Part shown: positions 8,567-17,772 of the stretch, piece by piece | Layout: each line of letters begins with the position of its first letter | How positions within the stretch are numbered: the first letter of the stretch is position 1 | NCBI GenBank assembly: GCA_943787175.1 | Contig: CALSLK010000007.1 | Location: 62,001-126,000, forward strand | Direction of reading: 5' to 3' | DNA: 64,000 nt | DNA from: an uncultured Alphaproteobacteria bacterium | GTDB taxonomy: Bacteria; Pseudomonadota; Alphaproteobacteria; SP197 | The notes under the pieces: generated by a model | Told to the model about the DNA's origin: nothing | Database searches by the model: none | Seen by the model: only the letters and a program-made list of their open reading frames with translations | Program-made: the position numbers and the translations under genes

Positions 8567-9123
8567 CCAGCCATCTTCTTGAGGCCAATCGACATCATGA
8601 TGGCGGTCCAGCCGGTCATGATAAGGCTGATTCCGACCATCAGGCCGATGGCCCAAACGGCGGTTCCAGGAAGGCCCGAAAGCAGGAGGATACCAAGCAC
8701 GGCGTCAACCAGACCGCTGAAAAGAATCCAGCCCCAGCCGTTGCCGGGACGCATGGCAAATCCAGCCACCAGTTTGGCGCCGCCTTCGACCAGCAGCAGG
8801 ATTGCGATGATGACGGTCAGTGTCACCGCGCCTTGCAGAGGATTGGCGAGAAGAAGGATGCCGGCAATGATGGCAGCGGCGGCTGCAAGGATGTTCCAGA
8901 ACTGCGAGCCTTCCACGCGACCGCGCAGGCTGCGCCACAGGCGTGTGATGCCGCCGATCAGGAAGACCGCACCGATCACCAATTCAATGGCGAGCGTAAA
9001 GATCGCGGGGACTGCGATGGCGACGCTTCCCAGGATGAGCAGAACAATGCCCTCCCACAAAAGTGCCTTGGATGCGGTGGCCACGAGGGGTGCGCCGTCG
9101 GGTGTCTGTGTCGTGTCGTTCAT
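8563..9123 (-). CDS. HdeD family acid-resistance-type membrane protein (DUF308)
   Basis: 186 aa with six predicted transmembrane helices in three short pairs, the DUF308/HdeD pattern. The first pair begins ALLWEGIVLLILGSVAIAVP, and ITRLWRSLRGRVEGSQFW and GWGWILFSGLVDAVLGILLL follow. HdeD is linked to acid resistance at high cell density in E. coli; in alphaproteobacteria the family is widespread and its role is undefined. It converges with the MATE gene across the palindrome at 8502-8566. Confidence 0.88.
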   Translation of the reverse strand: MNDTTQTPDGAPLVATASKALLWEGIVLLILGSVAIAVPAIFTLAIELVIGAVFLIGGITRLWRSLRGRVEGSQFWNILAAAAAIIAGILLLANPLQGAVTLTVIIAILLLVEGGAKLVAGFAMRPGNGWGWILFSGLVDAVLGILLLSGLPGTAVWAIGLMVGISLIMTGWTAIMMSIGLKKMAG

Positions 9124-9153
9124 GGATTTTGCCTTTTGCTTGTCGTGCAGCGG

Positions 9154-9900
9154 TCAGAGCAGGTGCTGGCCGCCGGTGATCATGATTTCGGTGCCGGTGA
9201 CATAGCCCGCATCGGGGCTACAAAGATAGAAGATCGTGCCGGCGACTTCTTCTGGCGTTCCCGTGCGTCCCATGGGGATGCGCGGAATCAGGTCTTCGGT
9301 TTCGGGCGAGAGAATGGCGGTTTCGATTTCACCGGGAGCGACTGCGTTCACGCGCACACCCAGATGGGCGAACTCGGAAGCCATTTCGCGGGTGAGTCCC
9401 GACAGGGCGGCCTTGGAGCAGGAATAGGCGCTGCCCGCAAAGGGGTGAATACGATGACCGGCGATGGACGTCACATTGACGATGGCCCCTTCGCCACGAT
9501 GCAGGGCCGCTGCAAAGCCGCGCGCCAGGATGAGTGGGGCAAAGAAATTAAGTTCAAAGACTTCGCGCCAGTGATCCAGACTGCCGTTGAGCGTACCCAG
9601 ACGCTCTCTGAAACTGGTTTTGGGCGAGACGCCGGCATTGTTGACCAGAGCATGGACCGGGCCGTCGCCGATAAAAGCGTTGGCCGTCTCGACAAAGGCA
9701 TCGATGCTGGCGGGGTCGGCAAGATCCGTCGGCACGTGAAGATGGGGCGAGTCATCGACCTGCCGGTCCATGGGAATATCATCACGTGAACAGCTCACGA
9801 CACGCCAGCCCTCACGCACAAAGCGGATCACGACCTGATGGCCGATACCCCGGCTGGCTCCGGTAATCACGACAGTCTTCTGCTCTTTGTTATCGGACAT
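9154..9900 (-). CDS. SDR family oxidoreductase (3-oxoacyl reductase-like)
   Basis: 248 aa. Complete classical SDR motifs: TGASRGIGHQ cofactor loop, NNAGVSP, catalytic Ser in VNVTSIAGH, YSCSK giving Tyr and Lys, and the C-terminal YVTGTEIMITGGQ. It overlaps the start of the downstream-read, upstream-located GNAT gene by 11 bp, so it is the last gene of a three-gene minus-strand operon (HD-GYP, GNAT, SDR). Substrate unknown; FabG-like reductases look the same at this level. Confidence 0.92.
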   Translation of the reverse strand: MSDNKEQKTVVITGASRGIGHQVVIRFVREGWRVVSCSRDDIPMDRQVDDSPHLHVPTDLADPASIDAFVETANAFIGDGPVHALVNNAGVSPKTSFRERLGTLNGSLDHWREVFELNFFAPLILARGFAAALHRGEGAIVNVTSIAGHRIHPFAGSAYSCSKAALSGLTREMASEFAHLGVRVNAVAPGEIETAILSPETEDLIPRIPMGRTGTPEEVAGTIFYLCSPDAGYVTGTEIMITGGQHLL

Positions 9901-10345
9901 CGGGTTTCCAGCAATAAGTCACGTCAGGTTCCTTTTCAGCCTCGCTGACACCAAAGGCGGTGGCAACAAGACCCTGGCTTTCATAGAAGGCGCGTGCCGT
10001 CAGGTTAGCCTGGAAGGTATAAAGCATGAAACCGTCCGGGCGCAGCCGTTTGATGTCATCCAGCAGTGTCCTGCCGATGGAACAATGCTGAAAGTCCAGC
10101 CTCACGAAGAGCTGATCCAGATCGGCGCCCTCCAGACAGGCAAAGCCAACCGTCACCTTGTCATGCACGCCAAGACGTACATTATCCCAGCGTTTCAGGG
10201 CATCGCAGACAAACCAGCGAAATGAGGTGTCGCTGTGGGTCCAGGGCATGAAGGTGTAGGCCGCACGTGACGCCTGCGCCAGGATTGTCACAACATCATC
10301 AAAGTCGTCGTTGGTGTAACCCCGGACCGTTACAGGGACGCTCAA
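9890..10345 (-). CDS. GNAT family N-acetyltransferase
   Basis: 151 aa. The acetyl-CoA-binding motif A region is recognisable as LDQLFVRLDFQHCSIGRTLLDDIK, in which the usual Q/R-x2-G-x-G/A is modified to QHCSIG, and the C-terminal ARAFYESQGL motif B is well conserved. The start is TTG at 10343-10345, overlapping the TGA of the HD-GYP gene as TTGA; no suitable ATG exists before residue 38, so translation is probably coupled to the upstream gene. It overlaps the following SDR as well. The acceptor substrate cannot be predicted. Confidence 0.85.
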   Translation of the reverse strand: MSVPVTVRGYTNDDFDDVVTILAQASRAAYTFMPWTHSDTSFRWFVCDALKRWDNVRLGVHDKVTVGFACLEGADLDQLFVRLDFQHCSIGRTLLDDIKRLRPDGFMLYTFQANLTARAFYESQGLVATAFGVSEAEKEPDVTYCWKPDVR

Positions 10346-12564
10346 GAGGCCTTGTGACCCAGCACGGCGTCGACATCAATTTCATCCATTTGCTGGGGCA
10401 TCAGGAATTTCTCAGCATAATCGCGATAGACCCCGGATTCGATGAAGAGATCAAAGAGGTCAGGGTCGATGTGACCGTCCTTCTTCATGAAGGTCATGAT
10501 GCGGATCGACTCCGACAGCGTCTTGGGATCCTTGTAGGGGCGGTCTGCTGCCGTCAGGGCTTCAAAGATATCGGCAATGGCCATGATGCGTGCGGGCACC
10601 GACATCTGTTCGCGGTTAAGGCCTCGTGGATACCCGGTGCCGTCCATCTTTTCGTGATGACCGCCAGCAAATTCGGGAACGCGGCGCAGTGATTTGGGGA
10701 AGGGGAGCTGCTCGAGCATCTCGATAGTGATTTCCATGTGGTCGGTAATCACCTTGCGCTCTTCGCCGGTCAGCGTGCCACGCTCGATACAGAGGTTCTT
10801 GACCTCCTCTTCAGAAAGCAGAGGCGTCGTCCTGCCGCCGGCATCGCGCCAGGTCTTGGCGGCGATGGCGCGGACCCGCTCCTTCTTGTCGTCTGCCATG
10901 AACTCGCCACCAATATTGGCAAGCTGCAGGAACATCAGATCGTCATCGAGTTCAGCCGCCTGGGCACGGAATGCCGCTTCCAGTGCGTCCTTGTCTGCGC
11001 CTGGTTCCATGGCGGCGCGCAAGAAGTCGATTTCAGCATCGCGCTTGGCAGCGGCAAACCGTGTTTCAACTTCGACGATGCGGTCGCGGATGGTTTCCAG
11101 CTTGGTTGATTTATCCATGACGTATTCGGGCGTTGTTACCTTGCCGATGTCATGGAGCCAGCCTGCGACATGGAGAGCAAAGGTCTGCTCGTCATCCATG
11201 GAGAAGCAACCCAACGGTCCCTGTGTCGTATCGCATGCGGCCCGTGCCAGCATTTCGGTCAGGGCAGGCACACGGGTGCAGTGGCCGCCGGTATAGGGCG
11301 ACTTGCGGTCAATGGCGTTGGCCATGACCTTCATGAGTGATTCGAAAAGCTGTGTCTGGGCAACCAGCAACAGGTTGTTGTCGAGCGAAACCGCAGCCTG
11401 AGAGGCCAGTGATTCCACATCGTTCTGAAGTTCCGGATCGAAGGGGCTGATGTTTCCATCGGCATCGCGTGCATTGATAAGTTGCAACACTCCGATCACG
11501 GCCTCTTCTCGGTCGCGCAGCGGCACGGTCAGGAACGACGTGGAGCGATAGGCATTCATCTCGTCGAATTTGCGTGTGCCCGAAAAATCAAACCCGTCGG
11601 TATCATAGGCGTCGGGAATGTTGATCGTCTTGCCGGTCAGGGCCGCATAGCTGGCGACGTTTTTCTCGTTGGGATCGCCCGTTTCGGGGTCATAGATCGC
11701 CAGCTTGGGCAGCGTGATTTCCTTGCCCGACGTGCCGCCCATGGAAATGCCCAGGGTGTCGTTGACCAGAATGGCAAACTCAAGCGCCTCGCGGGGGCGG
11801 CGGCGATCCCTGCCTTCCCGTCGATTGGCTGCCTGGCGTCGTTCCGTCACGCCAGATGGCGCGCCGAGTTCGACCCTGCGTCGGTCGCAGATGCGCCGGT
11901 CACCACCGGTGCGCCGGTCTATGCGTTTGCCTTCGACAAAGACAGGCTCGGGCACATCTTCGGTCTTGAGGTAGATCGTGCCGCCATCGGCCCGGCACAG
12001 GTTCTTGGCTTCCAGCATGATCATTTCGAGAAGCGTGTTGAGGTCTTTCTCACCAGTCAGTGCAACGCCGATCTCGTTCATGCGGCGCATGCGTTCACGG
12101 CTCGACTTGATCTCGGCTTCGCGCTGGTAGAGATCGGTGACGTCGTTATAGACGGCGATCAGACCGTCGCCTGATGCCGTGATGCGGGTGCGCAGGGTGC
12201 GCCCGTCGGTCAGATAGCGGTCAAAGGTCTGGCCCGGGACATGCGCTGCCATGGCCTCAGTGACCCATTGGTCACCGGGTGTTTCGCCCAATTCAACGAT
12301 CTCGTAATCAACCAGGGCGTTAAGGAAACTCTCCAGCGTCGAGCCATCTCCAAGATGGCCGCTGGCTGCTCCGAACATGCGGCGTGCCGTACGGTTCCAG
12401 GACAGCAGGCGCAGATCACTGTCCAGCACCAGAACTGCGCTGGGCAGATGGTCAAAAGCATCAACAATCAGAGAACGGCGATTAGCCGATGTCTTCTGTG
12501 CCGTCGACATATCCTGGGCCAGGTTGTTGGACACCAGCCGCCCTTCCGAAATGGTCGTGGGCAT
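10342..12564 (-). CDS. PAS-GAF-HD-GYP cyclic-di-GMP phosphodiesterase-type protein
   Basis: 740 aa, cytoplasmic by lack of membrane segments. Order: PAS-like domain (about 35-150, DHLPSAVLVLDSDLRLLSWN), GAF domain (about 165-400), HD-GYP domain (about 405-730). The HD pair is in GWLHDIGKVTTPEYV and the signature is GGHHEKMDGTGYPRGL, so the c-di-GMP hydrolase core looks intact. Two oddities: an Arg-rich block inside the GAF (DRRTGGDRRICDRRR, then ERRQAANRREGRDRRR), and about 165 residues between HD and HH, roughly 105 more than in a minimal HD-GYP. The insert is helical and charged. First gene of the operon with GNAT and SDR. Confidence 0.92.
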   Translation of the reverse strand: MPTTISEGRLVSNNLAQDMSTAQKTSANRRSLIVDAFDHLPSAVLVLDSDLRLLSWNRTARRMFGAASGHLGDGSTLESFLNALVDYEIVELGETPGDQWVTEAMAAHVPGQTFDRYLTDGRTLRTRITASGDGLIAVYNDVTDLYQREAEIKSSRERMRRMNEIGVALTGEKDLNTLLEMIMLEAKNLCRADGGTIYLKTEDVPEPVFVEGKRIDRRTGGDRRICDRRRVELGAPSGVTERRQAANRREGRDRRRPREALEFAILVNDTLGISMGGTSGKEITLPKLAIYDPETGDPNEKNVASYAALTGKTINIPDAYDTDGFDFSGTRKFDEMNAYRSTSFLTVPLRDREEAVIGVLQLINARDADGNISPFDPELQNDVESLASQAAVSLDNNLLLVAQTQLFESLMKVMANAIDRKSPYTGGHCTRVPALTEMLARAACDTTQGPLGCFSMDDEQTFALHVAGWLHDIGKVTTPEYVMDKSTKLETIRDRIVEVETRFAAAKRDAEIDFLRAAMEPGADKDALEAAFRAQAAELDDDLMFLQLANIGGEFMADDKKERVRAIAAKTWRDAGGRTTPLLSEEEVKNLCIERGTLTGEERKVITDHMEITIEMLEQLPFPKSLRRVPEFAGGHHEKMDGTGYPRGLNREQMSVPARIMAIADIFEALTAADRPYKDPKTLSESIRIMTFMKKDGHIDPDLFDLFIESGVYRDYAEKFLMPQQMDEIDVDAVLGHKAS

Positions 12565-12661
12565 TCAGCGTAAAACGCGAGAGCTGCAAACCCGCTGTTG
12601 AGAAGAATCGTAACGCCTGACTGGTTTGGTAACAAGTGATCGCTGTCGCAGTTGGCTGCAA

Positions 12662-13525
12662 TCAGTGGGTGAAGAGAACCGGAAGGTCAGAACGGTTGAG
12701 CATGAAACGGGTCGCTCCGCCCAGGATGAGCTGGCGCAGTTTACCCTGGCTGAACGCGCCCATGACGATGAAGGCAGCTTCCTCCTGATGGGCAATCTGA
12801 AGAAGCGTATCGCCGATGTTCGTCCAGTTAGTCGGCAGGTTGTGCACATGGCAACGGATATCATGGAGTGCCAGGTAACTTGCCAGAGCGTCAGGGCCGG
12901 GACCACGCATGGAACCTTCCTCTGGTGCCATGATGGCCACTTCCTCGGCTTTTTGGAGCAGCGGCATGGCCCGGTGCACGGCACGCGAAGCCTCCGCACT
13001 GCCGTTCCAGGCAATCGCTGCGTTACCTGAAAGATCAGAAACGCTGCCAGATGGCACCAGCAGAAGTCCGCTGCCGGATTCCATCAGCACGGATTCGGCC
13101 ACGACCTCTTCCTTGGCATCGCCGTCGGCTGTGGGCCGCGCTGCAATGACCAGGTCGGAAAGCCTTCCGCGCTCGGCAATCACCTCGTCTTCGCGGCCTT
13201 CTTCAAGGCGAAAGGTGACGGAGGCCTTGTTATGGGCTGGTTGCTCGGTCACTTCGACACCGTGACGTTCGGCGACTGATTCCAGGTCGGTGGACGCGCG
13301 ATCGGCACGCCGGTCGATGTCCTGTTCGGCGGTCGAGATGATTTCCTCGATGACGGCGCCGGTCATGCCCTCAGTCATGAAAGCCACGGCATCACGCGGA
13401 TTGCGGCGCACATTGATCGCTTCGACATGAGCGTCGAAACGTTTGGCCAGCAGCAGCGCTGTTTCCAGCGCGCTTTGGCCTTCGGTGGTGCCTGATGCGG
13501 CAACCAGAATCTTGGCCATGGTCAT
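12662..13525 (-). CDS. Universal stress protein (two UspA domains)
   Basis: 287 aa, twice the length of a single UspA domain. The first domain opens with KILVAASGTTEGQSALETAL; the second has AIAWNGSAEASRAVHRAMP and ends with MGAFSQGKLRQLILGGAT, where the normal G-x2-G-x9-G-S/T ATP loop is slightly changed. A second Met (MTMAK) could be the start. Tandem Usp proteins act in stress and energy-limited survival. It stands alone, about 100 bp from the HD-GYP gene. Confidence 0.9.
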   Translation of the reverse strand: MTMAKILVAASGTTEGQSALETALLLAKRFDAHVEAINVRRNPRDAVAFMTEGMTGAVIEEIISTAEQDIDRRADRASTDLESVAERHGVEVTEQPAHNKASVTFRLEEGREDEVIAERGRLSDLVIAARPTADGDAKEEVVAESVLMESGSGLLLVPSGSVSDLSGNAAIAWNGSAEASRAVHRAMPLLQKAEEVAIMAPEEGSMRGPGPDALASYLALHDIRCHVHNLPTNWTNIGDTLLQIAHQEEAAFIVMGAFSQGKLRQLILGGATRFMLNRSDLPVLFTH

Positions 13526-13613
13526 GGTTTGGTTCCCTTGGAACTGTGCATCTCAAGCAATAAGCCAGTTTACCCGCGATTGGCTGATCCTGCCAATCCA
13601 ACATGAGCCGGAC

Positions 13614-14495
13614 TCAGCTGGGCGGTGGAATGGGCGAATGGGGTTCCTCATGGCCGACCGGATCCTGATGGATGATGACTTCCGCGCCGGGAAACTCATT
13701 CATGATCAGAAGTTCGACTTCATCGGCGATTTCGTGGGCCTGAACCAGGGAGAGGTCGGGCTCCAGCTCCAGATGAAGCTGGACAAAGGGCTGGATGCCC
13801 GAGCTTCGGGTGCGCAAATCGTGGAGGCCCCTGGTGTCGGGATGGCTCCAGACAATCGCCTTGATCTGCTCGCGCTCTTCTTCGGGAAACTCCCGGTCCA
13901 TAAGCAGGTCGAGCGAACGACCGGCCACTTTCCAGGAGCTGAACGCAATGTAGAAGGCAATGGCGATCGCGACGGCACTGTCGAACCACCAGATGCCGAA
14001 TTCAGAAGACGCCACCAACGCGATGATGACGCTGAAGTTGATCATGATGTCCATGCGGTAGTGAATGGCATCGGCGCTGATGGCGGTCGATTGGGTGCGC
14101 TTGACGACATATTGCTGGAAAATCACGAGAACGATTGTGAGCACCATCGAGATCACCATGACGGCAATGCCGATCTCGGTGTTTTCGATCTGATGGCCTG
14201 TACCGAGCCGGTGCAGCGCCTCGAACACGATGAAAACGCCTGAACCAGCGATAAAGGCTGCCTGGGCCAGACCAGCCAGGGGCTCGGCCTTACCATGGCC
14301 GAAACGATGTTCCTTATCTGCAGGTTGCAGGGCATGCCGTACGGCAAAAAAGTTCAGAAGCGAGGCAAATGCATCGAGCAGGGAATCGACCAGTGAGGAG
14401 AGCATGCTGACCGAACCGGTCATCAACGCAGCAATGATCTTGGCCACAATCAGGACCAGGGCGACGGAGACCGAAGCAAGGGTCGCCAGTCGCAT
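13614..14495 (-). CDS. Cation diffusion facilitator (FieF/ZitB-like) metal exporter
   Basis: 293 aa. Five or six transmembrane helices followed by a cytoplasmic ferredoxin-like domain, the standard CDF build. Metal-site residues are visible: paired Asp in SSLVDSLLDAFASLLNF (TM2) and His-x3-Asp in SADAIHYRMDIMINF (TM5). RFGHGKAEPLAGLAQ is the conserved loop before TM3. Exports Zn2+, Fe2+ or a similar divalent cation by proton exchange. The C-terminal IHQDPVGHEE resembles the His-containing end of FieF. No metal regulator lies next to it. Confidence 0.93.
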   Translation of the reverse strand: MRLATLASVSVALVLIVAKIIAALMTGSVSMLSSLVDSLLDAFASLLNFFAVRHALQPADKEHRFGHGKAEPLAGLAQAAFIAGSGVFIVFEALHRLGTGHQIENTEIGIAVMVISMVLTIVLVIFQQYVVKRTQSTAISADAIHYRMDIMINFSVIIALVASSEFGIWWFDSAVAIAIAFYIAFSSWKVAGRSLDLLMDREFPEEEREQIKAIVWSHPDTRGLHDLRTRSSGIQPFVQLHLELEPDLSLVQAHEIADEVELLIMNEFPGAEVIIHQDPVGHEEPHSPIPPPS

Positions 14496-14563
14496 CAGCC
14501 GTGCGCCAGCCGCGTCGACTCTGCCGACACTACCTTCTGGAGTTTGTGAGGGGGGATGTCATG

Positions 14564-15160
14564 TCAGGGGAACAACCTGCGGTTTGTCCATTCTGCAGCA
14601 TCGTTCTCGCGTGAAAACTCGATGCGTTCATGGAGGCGGAACGGTTTTTCCGACCAGAACTCGATGCGATGGGGAATGATTCGGAAACCCGACCAGTAGG
14701 ACGGTCGGGGTACGGTTCCCACGGCGTGTTTCAGGGCCATCTTTGCGACGTTCTTTTCCAGATCATAAGCGGTTTCCATAGGGCGCGACTGCTGGCTGGC
14801 CCACGCACCAATCTGGCTGTCGCGCTGGCGGCTTGCGTAATAGGCGTCGGCTTCTTCCGTGCTGACCTGTTCAACGCGGCCCTGGACGCGGACCTGCCGG
14901 CCCAGCGGCATCCAGTGGAAAGTCAGCGCGGCTTTGGGATTGGCCAGAAGTTCGCGGCCCTTCCGGCTTTCATAGTTGGTGTAGAACACAAATCCGTCAG
15001 GTCCGTGACCCTTCAGAAGAACCATGCGCAACGAAGGCTGGCCGTCCGTATCGGCGGTGGCCAGGGCAACTGCAGTAGGTTCCTTGAGGCCGGATTCTGC
15101 AGCTTCGGCATACCATTCCGAAAAAACTTCGTAGGGATCGCGGTTTTCGATGCGTGCCAT
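14564..15160 (-). CDS. pdxH: Pyridoxamine 5'-phosphate oxidase
   Basis: 198 aa from the ATG at 15158-15160, the usual PdxH length. It oxidises pyridoxine or pyridoxamine 5'-phosphate to pyridoxal 5'-phosphate with FMN and O2. Conserved landmarks: DPYEVFSEWYAEA start, PSLRMVLLKGHGPDGFVFYT with the FMN phosphate Arg/Lys, ALTFHWMPLGRQVRVQGRVE, DAYYASRQRDSQIGAWAS, and the C-terminal WTNRRLFP. Nearness to fabI and aroC fits alphaproteobacterial gene order. A long upstream in-frame extension is not supported. Confidence 0.96.
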   Translation of the reverse strand: MARIENRDPYEVFSEWYAEAAESGLKEPTAVALATADTDGQPSLRMVLLKGHGPDGFVFYTNYESRKGRELLANPKAALTFHWMPLGRQVRVQGRVEQVSTEEADAYYASRQRDSQIGAWASQQSRPMETAYDLEKNVAKMALKHAVGTVPRPSYWSGFRIIPHRIEFWSEKPFRLHERIEFSRENDAAEWTNRRLFP

Positions 15161-15340
15161 GACAGATTCCTCGTGTCGGGAATGTCGGTTAAGTGTGACC
15201 GATGTCCCTTTATTCTTTTGTTTCGTGGCGTCATCCTGAATTGGTGAATGCCACAATGAGTTCTGCCTTGTTATGGCCGGATTTCTTGGCTACGGCTAGG
15301 GTCTGGTTCAGGGGTTTATCAACGGGAAACCGCAGCTGAG

Positions 15341-15826
15341 ATGGAAAACATGATGAAGATGAAATTTGCAGCGCTGGCCATTGCCGGTGCTCTTTCTTTG
15401 TCAGCCTGCGCCGAAGGTGCGGGTGGCAAGGAAACCGCAGGCACGCTTCTCGGCGCCGCCGGTGGCGCCCTTCTGGGCTCACAGGTCGGTGGCGGTACTG
15501 GCCAGATCTTCGCGGCCATTGGCGGTGGCCTTCTGGGCGCCTATCTGGGTAATCAGGTCGGTTCATCGCTGGACCGCGCCGATCAGGCCTATGCCTCGCA
15601 GGCGGAAGTTGCCGCGCACAATGCGCCGGTCGGTGAAACCATCAATTGGAACAACCCCGATTCCGGCAACTACGGCAGTTACACGCCGGTGCGTGACGGT
15701 ACCGATCAGAACGGCCAGTATTGCCGCGAGTATCAGACCACGATCACAGTCGGTGGTGAGTACCAGCAGGCCTACGGCACGGCTTGCCGTCAGGATGATG
15801 GCTCCTGGAAGGTCGTGAACGGCTAG
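15341..15826 (+). CDS. 17 kDa surface antigen-type outer membrane lipoprotein
   Basis: 161 aa (or 157 from the internal ATG at 15353). Lipoprotein signal peptide with lipobox LSAC, giving an acylated Cys near residue 22. Then a glycine-zipper 2TM domain, LLGAAGGALLGSQVGGG and IGGGLLGAYLGNQVG, and a soluble C-terminal domain with CREYQTTITVGG typical of the rickettsial 17 kDa antigen/SmpA-like group. Likely anchored in the outer membrane with a structural role. It is divergent from pdxH with a 180 bp gap. Confidence 0.88.
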   Translation: MENMMKMKFAALAIAGALSLSACAEGAGGKETAGTLLGAAGGALLGSQVGGGTGQIFAAIGGGLLGAYLGNQVGSSLDRADQAYASQAEVAAHNAPVGETINWNNPDSGNYGSYTPVRDGTDQNGQYCREYQTTITVGGEYQQAYGTACRQDDGSWKVVNG

Positions 15827-15846
15827 TTAATCAGGATCTGAGCGCT

Positions 15847-16680
15847 TCAGCTCTCCATCCGCGCGAGAACCCGCGCCTCGATACTTTTTCGGGGTGGCGG
15901 GTTCTTTGGCGTTTGGGGGTCATCAAACGCACTGTGGAACGTGAAGCGTGCGCGACCGTCACGAGCCGAATCATACCCTTTGATCAGGATCGCCTCGTCG
16001 GTGATCATGCGCGGCGCATAGAACCAGCGATGGGCCGGGTTGTAGAGCGCGTGATAAATTTCACCGACCCTGTCTGGATAGAGCAGGTTGGTCAGCCTCA
16101 GATCCTCTGTTTTGATGCTGCGGGCGTCACACAGCGCGAGCGGTGTCATCAGGACCGGACCTTCAATCGGACGCCACACGTTGAGTTCGATAAAGCGGCC
16201 GTCGATCCACTGTTGCGCTTCATCTTGCGGGAGCAGATCACGCACACGTTTGGGCGCGGAATCTTCCGTATAGTCGTTGTGGACGACACGCACCGGCGCA
16301 CGCATGACCGTGCTCTCTTCTTCACCGCCGCCCTCGATACGGATCGTATGGTCAAAGACCAGCGCCTCAACTGCGCCTGTGGCACGTTTTACGAAATCCG
16401 ATAGCTGGGGATAATACTCCTGCTCAACCACGGCGGCGTCATAGAAGTCGCTGACGGCAACCGGTTCGTTCCAGAGTTCAAACCCCTCGCGATCCAGGGA
16501 AAGGCCCTCGATCTCGCGCATGTTCTCTATCGCAACGGGAAAATGGCCATAATTGCCGTCCCGTCTGGGCAGGCCCGGTTGGGTGTAGTGGATCACGGGT
16601 TTCACATCGAGATTGGCCAGATAGACCAGATCTGCTTGGACTGCGTTGATCTGGGCACGTTCCGTGGCGGGCATGGCCAT
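15847..16680 (-). CDS. CmcJ/NvfI-family oxidoreductase (putative hydroxylase/desaturase)
   Basis: 277 aa from ATG 16678-16680, preceded by GGAG seven bases upstream. Conserved segments of the CmcJ/AsaB/gibberellin-desaturase-like family are present: VVHNDYTEDSAPKRV, RFIELNVWRPIEGPVLMTPLA, YNPAHRWFYAPRM and FHSAFDDPQTP. Members are 2-oxoglutarate/Fe(II)-type or related tailoring enzymes in fungal and bacterial secondary metabolism; HND and the distal HSAFD are the probable metal-binding and neighbouring residues. Substrate unknown. It converges on the lipoprotein gene and diverges from fabI. Confidence 0.82.
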   Translation of the reverse strand: MAMPATERAQINAVQADLVYLANLDVKPVIHYTQPGLPRRDGNYGHFPVAIENMREIEGLSLDREGFELWNEPVAVSDFYDAAVVEQEYYPQLSDFVKRATGAVEALVFDHTIRIEGGGEEESTVMRAPVRVVHNDYTEDSAPKRVRDLLPQDEAQQWIDGRFIELNVWRPIEGPVLMTPLALCDARSIKTEDLRLTNLLYPDRVGEIYHALYNPAHRWFYAPRMITDEAILIKGYDSARDGRARFTFHSAFDDPQTPKNPPPRKSIEARVLARMES

Positions 16681-16909
16681 AAGAGATCTCCTTATCTGGT
16701 CGAACAACTTCCATCGATATGGTGCACGCCTCCAAGCGTGCAACGAACCAATACTTGGGTTGCCTGCAGAAATTCTCATGCATGATGGACACACAAGACT
16801 GTGACGCAAGTGACGCGTTGGCCGGACTTCTGCTTTTGTGTAGGATTGCGCAAAGCGGGACGGAACTCTTCGTCCCATCGGTGTTTCACAAGACGCAGAT
16901 GAGGTTTTC

Positions 16910-17725
16910 ATGACTGAGCCCGGCCCCCTGATGGCAGGCAAACGCGGGTTGATCATGGGCGTGGCCAATGATCGCTCCATTGCCTGGGGTATTGCCCGTA
17001 CACTGGCCGCGCACGGCGCAGAACTTGGTTTCACCTATCAGGGCGATGCCCTTGGCAAGCGCGTCAGACCGCTTGCTGAAAGCATCGGTTCCAAGCTGGT
17101 AGTCGAATGCGATGTGACCGACGAGGCCAGCATCGATCGTACTTTCGATGCGGTTTCGGACAGCTGGGGCGGTCTGGATTTCCTGATCCATGCCATCGGA
17201 TTTTCCGACAAGGAGCAGTTGCGCGGACGTTATGCCGACACGACCCGTGATAACTTCCTGATGACCATGGATATCTCCTGCTTCAGTTTCACCACGGTTT
17301 CGCGCCGCGCCGCCGACTTGATGGGTGACAAGGGCGGAAGCCTGGTAACGCTCACCTATTACGGTGCCGAACGCTGGATGCCTCACTACAACGTCATGGG
17401 CGTTGCCAAGGCAGCGCTTGAGGCCAGCGTGCGTTATCTCGCCGCCGATCTGGGTGAGCAGAATATCCGCGTCAACGCCATTTCGGCTGGCCCCATCAAG
17501 ACGCTGGCGGCTTCAGGCATCGGCGACTTCCGCTACATCCTGAAGTGGAACGAACTCAATTCGCCCCTGGGACGCAATGTCACGACCGATGAGGTCGGTG
17601 GATCAGCGCTTTATCTCACCAGTGATCTTTCGACCGCTGTCACGGGCGAGGTACATCACGTCGATTGCGGCTACCACATCGTCGGCATGAAAAACCCGAA
17701 GGCGCCGGATATCGCTCTTGCATAA
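16910..17725 (+). CDS. fabI: Enoyl-[acyl-carrier-protein] reductase (NADH)
   Basis: 271 aa. Catalyses the last reduction of each fatty-acid elongation cycle and is the triclosan/isoniazid-type target. FabI-specific residues: GVANDRSIAWGIA cofactor loop, catalytic Tyr and Lys in YNVMGVAKAALEASVRYLA (Y-x6-K spacing), and the substrate-loop AISAGPIKTLAASGI. The final HVDCGYHIVGM is standard. RBS GAGG lies upstream. It is followed by aroC 47 bp later, a conserved alphaproteobacterial neighbourhood. Confidence 0.97.
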   Translation: MTEPGPLMAGKRGLIMGVANDRSIAWGIARTLAAHGAELGFTYQGDALGKRVRPLAESIGSKLVVECDVTDEASIDRTFDAVSDSWGGLDFLIHAIGFSDKEQLRGRYADTTRDNFLMTMDISCFSFTTVSRRAADLMGDKGGSLVTLTYYGAERWMPHYNVMGVAKAALEASVRYLAADLGEQNIRVNAISAGPIKTLAASGIGDFRYILKWNELNSPLGRNVTTDEVGGSALYLTSDLSTAVTGEVHHVDCGYHIVGMKNPKAPDIALA

Positions 17726-17772
17726 GTGTTTGAGCGATCTGGCTTGTCTTGACCTGATCGGAGTTCCTGACG

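Noticed and set aside
10738..12174. Plus-strand open frames opposite the HD-GYP gene
   Set aside because: Antisense shadows; the minus-strand frame carries all conserved motifs.
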